Source: an uncultured Flaviramulus sp.
GTDB taxonomy: Bacteria; Bacteroidota; Bacteroidia; Flavobacteriales; Flavobacteriaceae
Direction of reading: 5' to 3'
Assembly (NCBI GenBank): GCA_947501105.1
Contig: CANMUP010000003.1
Location: 620,001-684,000, forward strand
Length of the DNA: 64,000 nucleotides
How positions within the stretch are numbered: the stretch's first letter is position 1; each line of letters starts with the position of its first letter. A program made the position numbers and the translations under genes. Shown piece after piece: positions 53,512 to 62,957 of the stretch. The notes below the pieces were generated by a model, which saw only the letters and a list, made by a program, of their open reading frames with translations, was not told the origin of the DNA and made no database searches.

Positions 53512-54969
53512 TTATTTACGTTTTACAATTTTATCAATTAACTCAGTTATATTTTCTGAAAATTTAAATAAATAAATTGCCAGTCCGTATAAAATTGTAA
53601 TAAGTGCAGATTTTAGAATGATATTGATAATGGGATGAAAAGAAAAATCCCAGAAATAAAATAGAACTACACCTAATGTGATACATGCTCCTATTTTTAA
53701 TGTATTAGCGCTAAAAGGTAACATATTGAATTTCTTGTAAACAAAAATCAACTTAATTGTATTGTATAGAACGATGGCTAAAAAAGTTGCTAAAGCGGCC
53801 CCGTTAATACCATAAAGCGGAATAAGTAAAATGTTTAAAAAAACCATTACAATTACCAGTATTACACCAAAAAATAACACCATTCTATAATAATCGCTAT
53901 TAAATAAAATAGCATTATTACTCCCTAAAGTAGCATCATATAATTTAGCAACACTAATTATAAAAACTACAAAAAGCCCACCATTAAACTCTTCTGGAAT
54001 TATATTGTATAGCTGATTGATGTTAAGCACTATCAATAAAAAAATAAAACCACTAATGATAAACAAGTTAAGCGAGCTGCGCTTGTATAAATCCTTTAAG
54101 GAATCAAAATTCTTTTCATTTAAATACTTAGCAGACAATGGTAATAATATTTGATGCATTGATCGTTGCGGTACAGCTATAACAGCAGCAATAAAAATAG
54201 CAACATTGTAGTATGCAATTTGCTCAATAGGAATATAATACCCTAACATTACTTTATCTATATCTAAGAGAATGGTTGCTATAGAGCCCGCAATAATTAT
54301 TAAAAAAGAGTATTTTAATATCGCGCTTAAACCGTTTACTTTTTTAAATGTAATAATTGGGAGTTTTATACTAAAAGCATATAGTAGCATGACTATCATT
54401 CTTAAAACATAAACAACTACCAAACCAATCATAAACTGCTCAACATCAACAACTCCAAAATAAAGACAGAACAATAAAACCATGGTACCTACTCTATGGA
54501 AAACTTCTTTCATAAAATTACCAAACACGGTTTGCATTTGTACCTTAGTCCATGCAAAAAACACTTCAAAATACGCCAAAGCAATTGCTATAGCTATGGT
54601 ATGCCATAAGTATTTTGTTATAATAGAATTTTTTATTGATAAAAAATCACCTATCATTTCATAACAAAGATTAGTAATTATAATTAACGGAAAAATGATT
54701 GCTAGAGGCAAGAATAACATAAGTGTTAAAAAGCTATTCAGGGACACTCGCGTTTTAAAAGATGAATAAAATTTTACTAAAGTATTATGTACACCAAAAG
54801 CCATTAAAGGCATAATTACATATGCTAAAGAGAGCATATACCCTACCATACCATAATATTCATCGCTAAGGAATTCTGTATAAAGAAACAGCGTATTAAT
54901 TGCACCAATTAAAAACCCCAGATAAGTGGATAATATGTTTTTAAATGATTGCGATGCAACAATTCCCAT
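53512..54969 (-). CDS. Wzx-like polysaccharide/oligosaccharide flippase
   Basis: The protein has 485 residues and about 14 membrane segments. The start (ASQSFKNILSTYLGFLIGAINTLFLYTEFL) and the internal NAILFNSDYYRMVLFFGVILVIVMVFLNILLIPLYGINGAALATF stretch are typical of the MOP/Wzx family. It would flip lipid-linked oligosaccharides across the inner membrane. It overlaps the upstream glycosyltransferase by one base. It could serve the cluster at 1-35715, which lacks its own flippase in this window, but that is inference. Confidence 0.88.
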   Translation of the reverse strand: MGIVASQSFKNILSTYLGFLIGAINTLFLYTEFLSDEYYGMVGYMLSLAYVIMPLMAFGVHNTLVKFYSSFKTRVSLNSFLTLMLFLPLAIIFPLIIITNLCYEMIGDFLSIKNSIITKYLWHTIAIAIALAYFEVFFAWTKVQMQTVFGNFMKEVFHRVGTMVLLFCLYFGVVDVEQFMIGLVVVYVLRMIVMLLYAFSIKLPIITFKKVNGLSAILKYSFLIIIAGSIATILLDIDKVMLGYYIPIEQIAYYNVAIFIAAVIAVPQRSMHQILLPLSAKYLNEKNFDSLKDLYKRSSLNLFIISGFIFLLIVLNINQLYNIIPEEFNGGLFVVFIISVAKLYDATLGSNNAILFNSDYYRMVLFFGVILVIVMVFLNILLIPLYGINGAALATFLAIVLYNTIKLIFVYKKFNMLPFSANTLKIGACITLGVVLFYFWDFSFHPIINIILKSALITILYGLAIYLFKFSENITELIDKIVKRK

Positions 54970-56246
54970 TATATTAATTTAGATAAAGCTTCTGTTAACG
55001 ATTTTCTACTATATTTTTGCAAACCAATACCATGCGACTGTAATGTTTTATTCTTAAACGCTTTATAATGATTCAATATAGTCGATTTTAACGATTCGTA
55101 ATCATTATAATAAAAGTAATTCCCTGTATTAGTTTCTTTTATAATTTTTTCGACATCTGAGTCTTTCGGGCCTAAAGCTAAAATTGGTCTGTTAGAAACC
55201 ATATACTCAAATAGTTTTCCAGGAATAATACATTTTGTTTCTTCGGAATCAATTTCAATTAACAATAATACTTGTGATTTTTTTTGATATATAATAGATT
55301 GATTATGTGAAACATAACCTACATTATCTATATAATCACTTAAATTATATTTTTTAATTGAATTAAGCACATCTTTACTTACTGCTCCAACGAAATTCAG
55401 CTGAAAATCTTTAGCAAAACCTTCATCAATTTGTGTTAAATCACTTAAAACTTCCCATAAAATTTCTGGATTCCTTTTAGATAACAAAGAACCAATATGC
55501 GCTATTGAAAACTTAGAATCTAATTCTACTTTTCCAACAGACTCATAATCATATCCATTAGTTATAACTTCAATAGGTTTCTTTGTTATACTTTCAAACT
55601 CTTTTTTAGTTACAGAACTCGTTACAATAATTTGATCCGCAGTATTTAAAACTTGTTTTTCTAGTATTTTATGTTTTTGCTGAGCCTTTTTAGTTAGTTT
55701 TAATTGTTTATGATACCCAATAGTTGTCCAAGGATCTCTAAAATCTGCTAGCCATCTAACCTCTAATTTTTCTTTTAACTGCATGCCAATAAGATGCAAA
55801 CTATGTGGCGGACCAGTAGTAATAATAGTATCTATATCGTTTTCAGAAATATAGTTTGACAGGTAAGAAACAGAAGGTTTTATCCAGTTTTTACGAGCAT
55901 CTGGTATAAAATAATTACCACGAACGTAAAGCATTGCTTTCTCAATGAAGCGCTGCTTATTTTTTTCAGAAATAATCCCTTTGCTTATTGTCTTAGATGA
56001 TTTTTTTGAAAATAATCCTGCTAATTTATAAGGTTCTTTTATTGGTTTTTTTATAATTGTTAAACTATCTGAAACTTCAGATATTAAACTCTTATCAATC
56101 AAAGGGTAATTAGGGTTTTCTGGAATATAAACTATAGGTTCAATATTAAATTGAGGTAAGTATTTAATAAATTTCAACCAACGCTGAACTCCAGGGCCTC
56201 CTGCCGGCGGCCAATAATATGTTATAATGAGTGCTTTTTTACGCAC
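54969..56246 (-). CDS. GT4-like glycosyltransferase
   Basis: This is a 425-residue GT-B protein. The N-terminus (KALIITYYWPPAGGPGVQRWLKF) has the PPxGGxxVxR acceptor-domain loop of this subgroup. The middle has WLADFRDPWT. The donor domain has AHIGSLLSKRNPEIL and a SEETKCIIPGKLFEYM segment with the glutamate pair. It lies between the YfhO gene, which it overlaps by eight bases, and the flippase, which it overlaps by one base. The three form a tightly coupled set. Confidence 0.88.
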   Translation of the reverse strand: MRKKALIITYYWPPAGGPGVQRWLKFIKYLPQFNIEPIVYIPENPNYPLIDKSLISEVSDSLTIIKKPIKEPYKLAGLFSKKSSKTISKGIISEKNKQRFIEKAMLYVRGNYFIPDARKNWIKPSVSYLSNYISENDIDTIITTGPPHSLHLIGMQLKEKLEVRWLADFRDPWTTIGYHKQLKLTKKAQQKHKILEKQVLNTADQIIVTSSVTKKEFESITKKPIEVITNGYDYESVGKVELDSKFSIAHIGSLLSKRNPEILWEVLSDLTQIDEGFAKDFQLNFVGAVSKDVLNSIKKYNLSDYIDNVGYVSHNQSIIYQKKSQVLLLIEIDSEETKCIIPGKLFEYMVSNRPILALGPKDSDVEKIIKETNTGNYFYYNDYESLKSTILNHYKAFKNKTLQSHGIGLQKYSRKSLTEALSKLI

Positions 56247-58671
56247 TTTCTGGTCGTTTTTTCTTAAACTCGTAAAATAATCCTCCTAAAAGCAATAATC
56301 CAAAAAAGATAGAACTCGCTAGAGCAATGCTACTTCCTGTTTTTACAACATCTGGATCAAACTTAAATTCAATAACATGCTTTCCAGCCGGAATCTCCAT
56401 ACCTCGCAGCGTATAATTTACACGCATATGCTTAGCTTTTTTTCCATCAATCAATGTTTTCCAGCCATTACCATAATACACCTCAGAAAACACTGCAAAT
56501 CCATCATTCGAATTGTTTGATTCGTATTTTAAATAATTAGGAGTAACTTTTTTCAAATTTATTGATGCTAAAGAATCTAATTTAAAACTATCATTAAAAT
56601 CTGAAACTGGAATTCTAATATCTATTAAAGCTTGCTTCTTATTATTTAAGCTATCTAAAAACTTAATTTCTTCGTCAGCAGATGACACTCCAATTAGTTT
56701 CTCAATAAACCATGCATTTCCGTTTGCTTCTTCATTAGTGTAAGGCACAAGGCTACCGTTATCATCTTGAATAATGATGTACTTAGTATTTAACATATTA
56801 AGCACATTAATATTATTTTTAGCAATATAAAAATCAAACAGTTCTCTGTATCGCTTTAATTCAGCAGCATTATAACCATTTAGCGAATTGTGGTAATACG
56901 ATGGTTTTGATGGCCCTGAAACCAAATCAAACACTCTAAAGTGCGTCGTATCTTTTAATATTTCTTTATCGGCTTCATTCTTCTGAAAAGGCTTATTTAC
57001 TTGCATCGCAGACACAAAATCATCATTATTTACATAACGTTTATCTACACCAACTAAATCAAAAAGAATAAGAGCTGCAAAAGCAATCATAACCCATTTT
57101 TCTTTTAGTTTTTCTTTTAAAAACATAAAAATTAAACCAGCAGAAAGCAATACTAATATGAGCGTTCTAATCGTATCATTAGTAAACAACGCCTTTCTAT
57201 CTTCCTTGATGGCATCAATAAAAGCTTGCCCGTAATTCTGACGGTAAAATCCATCATTAACACCAGCAAAATCAAAAGATGATTTAAACAATAAAAACAG
57301 AATAGCTATCCCTCCAGTTATTATTGCAGTGAATTTTAAAGCTTTTAGTTTCTCTTCTTTCTTTTCAAAATCATTAAACAATCTTACAAGCCCAAAAATT
57401 GCCAAGGCCGGAATACACAGCTCTAAAATTACTTGTATGGAACTTACTGCCCTAAACTTATTGTAAAGGGGCACATAATCAATAAAGAAGTCAGTTAAAA
57501 ATGCAAATGGTTGGCTTTTTCCATAAGACAGTAGTAATGATAGAATTGTTCCGCCAATTAACCACCATTTTAAACGACCCTTAACCAAAAACAAAGCAAA
57601 GACAAACAAAAATAATACAACCGCCCCTATATAAGCAGGAGCTTCTACAATAGGTTGGTCGCCCCAATACGTTGGTGCTCGTTTTGATTCTTGCAAAGCT
57701 TGACTTGGTGATGCTCCTAACTTCCTAAAAGCTTCATAAGTTGCAGAATCCTTACCAACGTCCTCTCCATTTCCTCCTCCCATCAAACGTGGGATATAAA
57801 GGTTAAACGTTTCTAAAATACCATAGCTAAATTGTGTGATATACTCTCTGTCTAAGCCAGAAGTAGGCTCTTTTTCTGAACCATCAGCATTTATAGTTAG
57901 CTCACTTTTTCCACGTGTGCTTTCCTTAACATATTCTTTTGTTGCAAGAATTCCAGTAGCGTTTAAGGCTAATGAAAGCAAAACAGCAGCAAATAAAATT
58001 CCAACAGATTTAAAATAATGTGGTAGTATTTTCTTTTTATAAGCATCAATCAAGTAAGCAATTCCTAAAACAATAACTAGTAATAGCAAATAATAAGTCA
58101 TCTGAAAATGATTTGCTACAATTTCTAGACCCATTGCTATTACAGTTAGTAAAAACCCTAGAATATATTTTTTCCTAAAGGTTAAAATGATACCGCTTAA
58201 AACTAAAGGCATATAGGCTATAGCATGAGCTTTACTATTATGGCCTACACCAAGAATAATTATTAAATAAGTAGAAAACCCAAAAGCAACAGCGCCAATG
58301 GCAGCAAGCTTAAAATCAACTTTTAAAACTAGTAAAAGCACATAAAATCCTAACAAATATAGAAAAAGGTAGTCAGCTGGTCTTGGCAAAAAACGCAAAG
58401 TCAAATCTAATTTCTTAATATAATTATGTGGATATTTTGCTCCTAATTGATACGTTGGCATACCACTAAAAGCACTATTTGTCCAATAAGTTTCCTCGCC
58501 AGTTTTTACGCTAAAATCTTTTTGCTGCTTACTCATGCCGATATATTGCACGATATCGCTTTGTAAAATCTGTTTCCCTTTTAAAACTGGACTAAAATAT
58601 GCTAAAGATAGTATTACAAACCCTACTAGAACTAGTAAATGTGGAAGTGCTTTTTTTAATGAAAATTGCAT
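56239..58671 (-). CDS. YfhO-family membrane protein
   Basis: This is an 810-residue protein with about 13 membrane segments in the first 560 residues. A periplasmic domain follows (HFRVFDLVSGPSKPSYYHNSLNGYNAAELKRY), with a final membrane helix near the C-terminus. The GYNAAELKRYREL segment and the late YGNGWKTLIDGKKAKHMRVNYTLRGMEIPAGKH match the YfhO (PF09586) family. These are GT-C-like membrane proteins linked in other bacteria to glycosylation of teichoic acids or lipids. Substrate is unknown here. Confidence 0.9.
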   Translation of the reverse strand: MQFSLKKALPHLLVLVGFVILSLAYFSPVLKGKQILQSDIVQYIGMSKQQKDFSVKTGEETYWTNSAFSGMPTYQLGAKYPHNYIKKLDLTLRFLPRPADYLFLYLLGFYVLLLVLKVDFKLAAIGAVAFGFSTYLIIILGVGHNSKAHAIAYMPLVLSGIILTFRKKYILGFLLTVIAMGLEIVANHFQMTYYLLLLVIVLGIAYLIDAYKKKILPHYFKSVGILFAAVLLSLALNATGILATKEYVKESTRGKSELTINADGSEKEPTSGLDREYITQFSYGILETFNLYIPRLMGGGNGEDVGKDSATYEAFRKLGASPSQALQESKRAPTYWGDQPIVEAPAYIGAVVLFLFVFALFLVKGRLKWWLIGGTILSLLLSYGKSQPFAFLTDFFIDYVPLYNKFRAVSSIQVILELCIPALAIFGLVRLFNDFEKKEEKLKALKFTAIITGGIAILFLLFKSSFDFAGVNDGFYRQNYGQAFIDAIKEDRKALFTNDTIRTLILVLLSAGLIFMFLKEKLKEKWVMIAFAALILFDLVGVDKRYVNNDDFVSAMQVNKPFQKNEADKEILKDTTHFRVFDLVSGPSKPSYYHNSLNGYNAAELKRYRELFDFYIAKNNINVLNMLNTKYIIIQDDNGSLVPYTNEEANGNAWFIEKLIGVSSADEEIKFLDSLNNKKQALIDIRIPVSDFNDSFKLDSLASINLKKVTPNYLKYESNNSNDGFAVFSEVYYGNGWKTLIDGKKAKHMRVNYTLRGMEIPAGKHVIEFKFDPDVVKTGSSIALASSIFFGLLLLGGLFYEFKKKRPESA

Positions 58672-58838
58672 GAATATGTGTTAAAAACAATAGTTGTGAA
58701 AATAAACATAATTTTTGAAACCTAACTCATATTTATTTTAGATTCCCCTTTTCATTTTAACAAACTCAGCGTAGCTCATGGGAATGATAGGTTTTGAGGT
58801 TTTTGATATAAAAACACCAAAAAAAAAGACTTTAATAG

Positions 58839-59123
58839 TTAATCAATTTCTTCATAATCTACATAATCCCCAACATCTTTACTTGAGGTTTTAGTATTTG
58901 GCATTTTATCAATACTCACTTCTCCTTCTTTTTTAGGTTTTTCTTGTTGTTGTCTTCCTTGAAACTGCCCAAACTGATCTCCAAATCGTTGCTCAGCTTT
59001 TTTAGCAACATATTTCATCAAAAATGGCGCAAATAGTCGTGATAATATTTTAACTCCAAAATATACCAACATTATAATTAGTATTGTTTTTACTAATCCT
59101 ACAACAGATGCATACTGTAACAT
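58839..59123 (-). CDS. DUF4834-family small membrane protein
   Basis: The ATG at 59123 (MLQYASVVGLVKTILII) gives 94 residues. One membrane helix (KTILIIMLVYFGVKIL) is followed by a basic stretch and then a Gln-rich, charged cytoplasmic tail ending in DVGDYVDYEEID. That acidic end is characteristic of DUF4834 proteins of the Bacteroidota. The function is unknown. An upstream in-frame start at 59150 would add nine residues. Confidence 0.78.
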   Translation of the reverse strand: MLQYASVVGLVKTILIIMLVYFGVKILSRLFAPFLMKYVAKKAEQRFGDQFGQFQGRQQQEKPKKEGEVSIDKMPNTKTSSKDVGDYVDYEEID

Positions 59124-59201
59124 AAAAAAATATTTTACACAAAAATACAATTCTAATCACTTAAAAAACGTTCAAAAATGATAAAAAAAGTATAAAATAT
59201 C

Positions 59202-59209
59202 TATATTTG
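59202..59209 (+). promoter_or_regulatory. -7 promoter box of the transporter-like gene
   Basis: TATATTTG matches TAnnTTTG exactly. It lies about 72 bases before the ATG at 59282, leaving a medium-length leader. No TTG is visible at the -33 position. Confidence 0.5.
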
Positions 59210-59281
59210 AGCATCCTATCAAAAAATTTTAATAAAAGTAATGAGCATCCTTAAATTATAGATACATAAAAAATATTCATT

Positions 59282-60292
59282 ATGAGCCCAATCAAATCTA
59301 CCTTAATTTTATTACTAAGCTTAATTACCACACAAGCGTTTAGTCAATATACAGATGTTATTAATTCGAATAGACCAGGCACTTCACGTAGTGCGTTCTC
59401 AGTAGGAACAAACGTTGCACAATTTGAAGTTGGTCCTTATATATTAAAAGAAAAAAGAACACCAGCTACTGCTTTTGAAGTTTCTGGCTTTGGAATAGAT
59501 TTCGCTGCACGGTACGGTTTGCTTTGGGAAGAGTTGGAGTTAAATATTGAAGGCTCTTATCAAAACGACACCAAAACATATACCTCGAATTTAGCTGCTG
59601 AAGATTCTCGTTCAAATTTTAAATTTTTAAGTATCGGAGCTAAATATTTGGTTTACGATCCCTATAAAAATTCTGAGGAAGACAAACCAAATTTATACAG
59701 CTGGAATGCAAATCATCGTTTTAAGTGGAAATCGCTAATTCCTGCGGTTTCAGTTTATTTAGGTGCAAATTATGACACTAAACAAAACCCATACACAGCT
59801 CCGGAAATTGAAGGTTTTAGCCCTAAAGTTATGATAGCTACACAAAATAATTTTGCTGGTGGTTGGGTAATGGTTTTAAATTTAATTAAAGATAGAATTG
59901 GTACTGATCAATCAGATTTTCAATATATATTGACTTTAACACACTCCTTTAATCCTAAATGGGTAATTTTTGGTGAAGCACAAGGTATACAAAGTGATTT
60001 TTATGCAGATAATCTTTTTAGATTTGGCGGTGCTTATTTATGGGGAAAAGACTTCCAGTTAGACACAGCACTTACATTTAATACTAAAGACACACCGTCA
60101 GTTTTTAGTGTAAACTTCGGAGCGTCTTATAGGTTAGATTTTCATAAAGATAAAGAAATAGACAACGGAAATTCAGCAAAAGAAGAATCAGAAAGAAAAT
60201 CAAGAAGTAAAAAAAGTAGAAAAAAGAAAGATAAAGAAGCTGACGAGCCAGAAAAAAAACAAAAAAGAAAAGACAATGATTTTGATAACTAA
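59282..60292 (+). CDS. Outer-membrane transporter-like protein (phenol MetA-like) with Lys-rich tail
   Basis: This is a 336-residue protein. A signal peptide (KSTLILLLSLITTQAFSQ) precedes INSNRPGTSRSAFSVGTNVAQFEVGPY, typical of the MetA-pathway transporter-like family in Bacteroidota. Alternating polar and hydrophobic strands suggest an outer-membrane beta-barrel. After about residue 285 the chain becomes an extremely charged tail rich in Lys, Glu and Arg (SERKSRSKKSRKKKDKEADE), unusual for a barrel protein. Substrate is unknown. Confidence 0.75.
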   Translation: MSPIKSTLILLLSLITTQAFSQYTDVINSNRPGTSRSAFSVGTNVAQFEVGPYILKEKRTPATAFEVSGFGIDFAARYGLLWEELELNIEGSYQNDTKTYTSNLAAEDSRSNFKFLSIGAKYLVYDPYKNSEEDKPNLYSWNANHRFKWKSLIPAVSVYLGANYDTKQNPYTAPEIEGFSPKVMIATQNNFAGGWVMVLNLIKDRIGTDQSDFQYILTLTHSFNPKWVIFGEAQGIQSDFYADNLFRFGGAYLWGKDFQLDTALTFNTKDTPSVFSVNFGASYRLDFHKDKEIDNGNSAKEESERKSRSKKSRKKKDKEADEPEKKQKRKDNDFDN

Positions 60293-60318
60293 AACAAATC
60301 AAAATCCATCATTATAAT

Positions 60319-61440
60319 ATGATTGAACTTAAAGAAGTAACCACCAAAAAAGACTTAAAAGCATTTGTGAAGTTTCCATTTAAACTTTACAAGGGCTCAA
60401 AATATTGGGTCCCTCCTATCATATCTGAAGAAATAAGATCATTAGACAAGAAAGTGAATCCTGCTTTCAAAGATGCAGATGCCCGTTTTTTTTTAGCATA
60501 TAGAAACAATGACGTTGTAGGTAGAATTGCTTGTGTTATTAATTGGATTGAAGTTAATGAACAAAACCATAAGAAAATGCGTTTTGGATGGTTTGATGTT
60601 GTTGACGATATTGAGGTTACTCAAGCATTATTAGAAAAAGTTAATGAAATTGGAAAAGCAAATAACTTAGAGTTTATTGAAGGTCCCGTTGGTTTTTCAA
60701 ATTTAGATAAAGTTGGTGTGCTTACTCATGGTTTCGACCAAATTGGTAGTATGATTACATGGCATAACCACCCATATTATGCGGCGCATTTTGAAAAACT
60801 AGGCTATACTGTTGCAAAAACGTATTCGGAAAATAAAATGGAGTTTAAAAATATTCTTCCTGTGTATTTTTCTAAAATTCAAGATTTAATAAAAAGACGC
60901 TATCACTTAAAAGCTTTAAATTTCACCAAGAATAAGGATATCATGCCTTATACTGATGAAATGTTTGAGGTTTTCTCAAAATCGCATGCTAAGCTTTCTT
61001 CTTTCGTAGAAATAAACCAAGAGCAAAAAGCATACTTTAAAAAGAAATTCATTGGATTTCTAAATCCAGAATATGTAAAGTTTGTATTAGATAAGGATGA
61101 TAAGCTTATAGGTTTTGGAATTGTAACCCCATCCTATGCCGAAGCGTTACAAAAAATGAACGGTAAATTGTTTCCTTTTGGAATAAGACACTTATTACAT
61201 GCTAAAAAGCATGCAAAAACTGTAACCTTTTATTTAATTGGAGTTTTACCAGAATATCAAAACAAAGGTATTACGGCTATTATTTTTAATGAATTTCATA
61301 AAACTTTTTCTGAAAAAGGCATAGAGTTATGTATTAGAGGTCCTGAGTTAGATGACAACGAAGCTATACATAAGTTATGGAAAAACTTTAAACCAGTGAC
61401 TCATAAAAGACGTTGTACTTTTATAAAAGATATTGCATAA
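60319..61440 (+). CDS. GNAT-fold protein of unknown substrate
   Basis: This 373-residue protein starts IELKEVTTKKDLKAFVKFPFKLYKGSKYWVPP. Later it has a VVGRIACVINW strand, EGPVGFSNLDKVGVLTHGFD, and a C-terminal YLIGVLPEYQNKGITAIIFNEF with a GNAT acetyl-CoA loop of the Q-x-x-G type. Homologues are widespread in the Bacteroidota and, from memory, often miscalled GTP cyclohydrolase. It is unrelated in detail to the BioF2 array. It follows the transporter-like gene after 26 bases and may be cotranscribed. Confidence 0.75.
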   Translation: MIELKEVTTKKDLKAFVKFPFKLYKGSKYWVPPIISEEIRSLDKKVNPAFKDADARFFLAYRNNDVVGRIACVINWIEVNEQNHKKMRFGWFDVVDDIEVTQALLEKVNEIGKANNLEFIEGPVGFSNLDKVGVLTHGFDQIGSMITWHNHPYYAAHFEKLGYTVAKTYSENKMEFKNILPVYFSKIQDLIKRRYHLKALNFTKNKDIMPYTDEMFEVFSKSHAKLSSFVEINQEQKAYFKKKFIGFLNPEYVKFVLDKDDKLIGFGIVTPSYAEALQKMNGKLFPFGIRHLLHAKKHAKTVTFYLIGVLPEYQNKGITAIIFNEFHKTFSEKGIELCIRGPELDDNEAIHKLWKNFKPVTHKRRCTFIKDIA

Positions 61441-61472
61441 AAAAATCCGATTTGTAAAAATCGGATTTTTTT
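61441..61472. terminator. Rho-independent terminator
   Basis: AAATCCGATTT and AAATCGGATTT pair around a short GTAA loop, with an A-run before and a T-run after. It serves the two convergent genes on either side. Confidence 0.85.
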
Positions 61473-61493
61473 AGAATATAATTATATTTTGAA

Positions 61494-62753
61494 CTACTCA
61501 CCCATTGCAGCCATTACTGCAGCAGATAAGCGTTTGTATGTTCCGTTTTCTAATCGGTCTCTTATAGCATCAAAAGCATCTAAAGTTTCTTCTACATCTT
61601 TTAATGTATGAGTAGCCGTAGGAATCATTCTTAGCAAAATTAATCCTTTAGGTATCACTGGGTAAACCACTATAGAACAGAATATTCCATAATTTTCACG
61701 TAAATCTCTAACTAAGGCCATAGCTTCAGGAATACTACCTTTTAAATACACAGGTGTTACGCAACTTTGTGTTGTTCCTATATTGAAACCTCGTTCTTTT
61801 AAACCAGATTGCAATGCATTAACAATAGTCCATAAGTTTTGCTTTAATTCTGGCATTGTTCGTAACATATCCAAACGCTTTAATGCACCTACAACTAGTT
61901 GCATTTGTAGTGATTTGGCAAACATTTGTGAACGTAAATTATACTTTAAATAATCTATAATTTCTTGGTCTGCTGCAATAAAAGCACCTGTACTTGCCAT
62001 AGATTTTGCAAATGTTGCAAAATATACATCAATATCATCTTGAACCCCTTGCTCTTCTCCAGCGCCTGCTCCTGTAGCTCCTAAAGTTCCAAAACCATGA
62101 GCATCATCAACAAATAATCTGAAATTAAATTTCTTTTTAAGTTCAACTATTTCTTTTAAACGACCTTGTTCACCACGCATTCCAAATACGCCTTCAGAGA
62201 TAACTAAAATACCTCCTCCTGTTTGTTCTGCCATTTTAGTGGCACGCTCTAAGTTTTTTTCTAAACTCACAACGTCGTTATGCTTATATGTAAATCGTTT
62301 ACCCATATGCAAACGAACACCATCAATAATACAGGCATGTGCATCAACATCGTAAACTATGATATCATCTTTAGAAACCAAAGCATCAATTGTAGATACC
62401 ATACCTTGATAACCAAAATTTAAAAGATAGGCTGCTTCTTTTTTAACAAAAGATGCTAATTCATCTTGAAGTTTTTCATGCAAATCTGTATGACCAGACA
62501 TCATTCTTGCTCCCATTGGGTATGCCGATCCGTAATCTGCTGCTGCTTGAGCATCTACTTTACGAACCTCAGGATGATTTGCTAAACCTAAATAATCATT
62601 AATACTCCAAGTAATAACATCCTTTCCTTGAAATTTCATACGATTAGAAATCTCACCCTCTAACTTAGGAAACACGAAATACCCTTCGGCTTGAGACGCC
62701 CATTTACCTAATGGCCCTTTATCTTTATAAATCTTTTCGAATAAATCTTTCAT
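61494..62753 (-). CDS. PLP-dependent alpha-oxoamine synthase (SPT- or cysteate acyltransferase-like)
   Basis: This 419-residue enzyme is of the KBL/BioF/SPT family. It has WSINDYLGLANHPEV, GSAYPMGARMMSGHTDLHEKL, LLNFGYQG, a DDAHGFGTLG motif with the PLP-contacting histidine, and TFAKSMASTGAF with the lysine forming the Schiff base. Family members condense an amino acid with an acyl thioester. In Flavobacteriia such enzymes make 3-ketosphinganine or, from cysteate, the first intermediate of sulfonolipids. The neighbouring cysteine-synthase-like gene supports the second option but does not prove it. Confidence 0.85.
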   Translation of the reverse strand: MKDLFEKIYKDKGPLGKWASQAEGYFVFPKLEGEISNRMKFQGKDVITWSINDYLGLANHPEVRKVDAQAAADYGSAYPMGARMMSGHTDLHEKLQDELASFVKKEAAYLLNFGYQGMVSTIDALVSKDDIIVYDVDAHACIIDGVRLHMGKRFTYKHNDVVSLEKNLERATKMAEQTGGGILVISEGVFGMRGEQGRLKEIVELKKKFNFRLFVDDAHGFGTLGATGAGAGEEQGVQDDIDVYFATFAKSMASTGAFIAADQEIIDYLKYNLRSQMFAKSLQMQLVVGALKRLDMLRTMPELKQNLWTIVNALQSGLKERGFNIGTTQSCVTPVYLKGSIPEAMALVRDLRENYGIFCSIVVYPVIPKGLILLRMIPTATHTLKDVEETLDAFDAIRDRLENGTYKRLSAAVMAAMGE

Positions 62754-62844
62754 TTATTATAAATCTTTTGCTATCAAAAAACAAACTTGTACATCACATA
62801 AAAGTGCATACAACGACCGCTTTTAGTTCTTTAGTTAGTTGCTG

Positions 62845-62852
62845 CAAAATTA
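62845..62852 (-). promoter_or_regulatory. Possible -7 promoter box of the alpha-oxoamine synthase gene
   Basis: CAAAATTA reads TAATTTTG on the minus strand, an exact TAnnTTTG. It lies about 92 bases before the ATG at 62753. No matching TTG was found, so support is limited. Confidence 0.35.
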
Positions 62853-62904
62853 AATATTTAAATTGTTTGTACATAATTTTTAGGCTTCAATTATTTATAA
62901 AACA

Positions 62905-62942
62905 AAAAAAGAGCTTCATTTTTAAAAATAAAGCTCTTTTAT
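62905..62942. terminator. Rho-independent terminator
   Basis: GAGCTT-C-ATTTTTAAAAAT-A-AAGCTC forms an almost perfect stem with A and T tails on its two sides. It ends the cysteine-synthase-like gene on the minus strand and separates it from the downstream alpha-oxoamine synthase. Confidence 0.8.
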
Positions 62943-62957
62943 ATATCCTTTAATACC

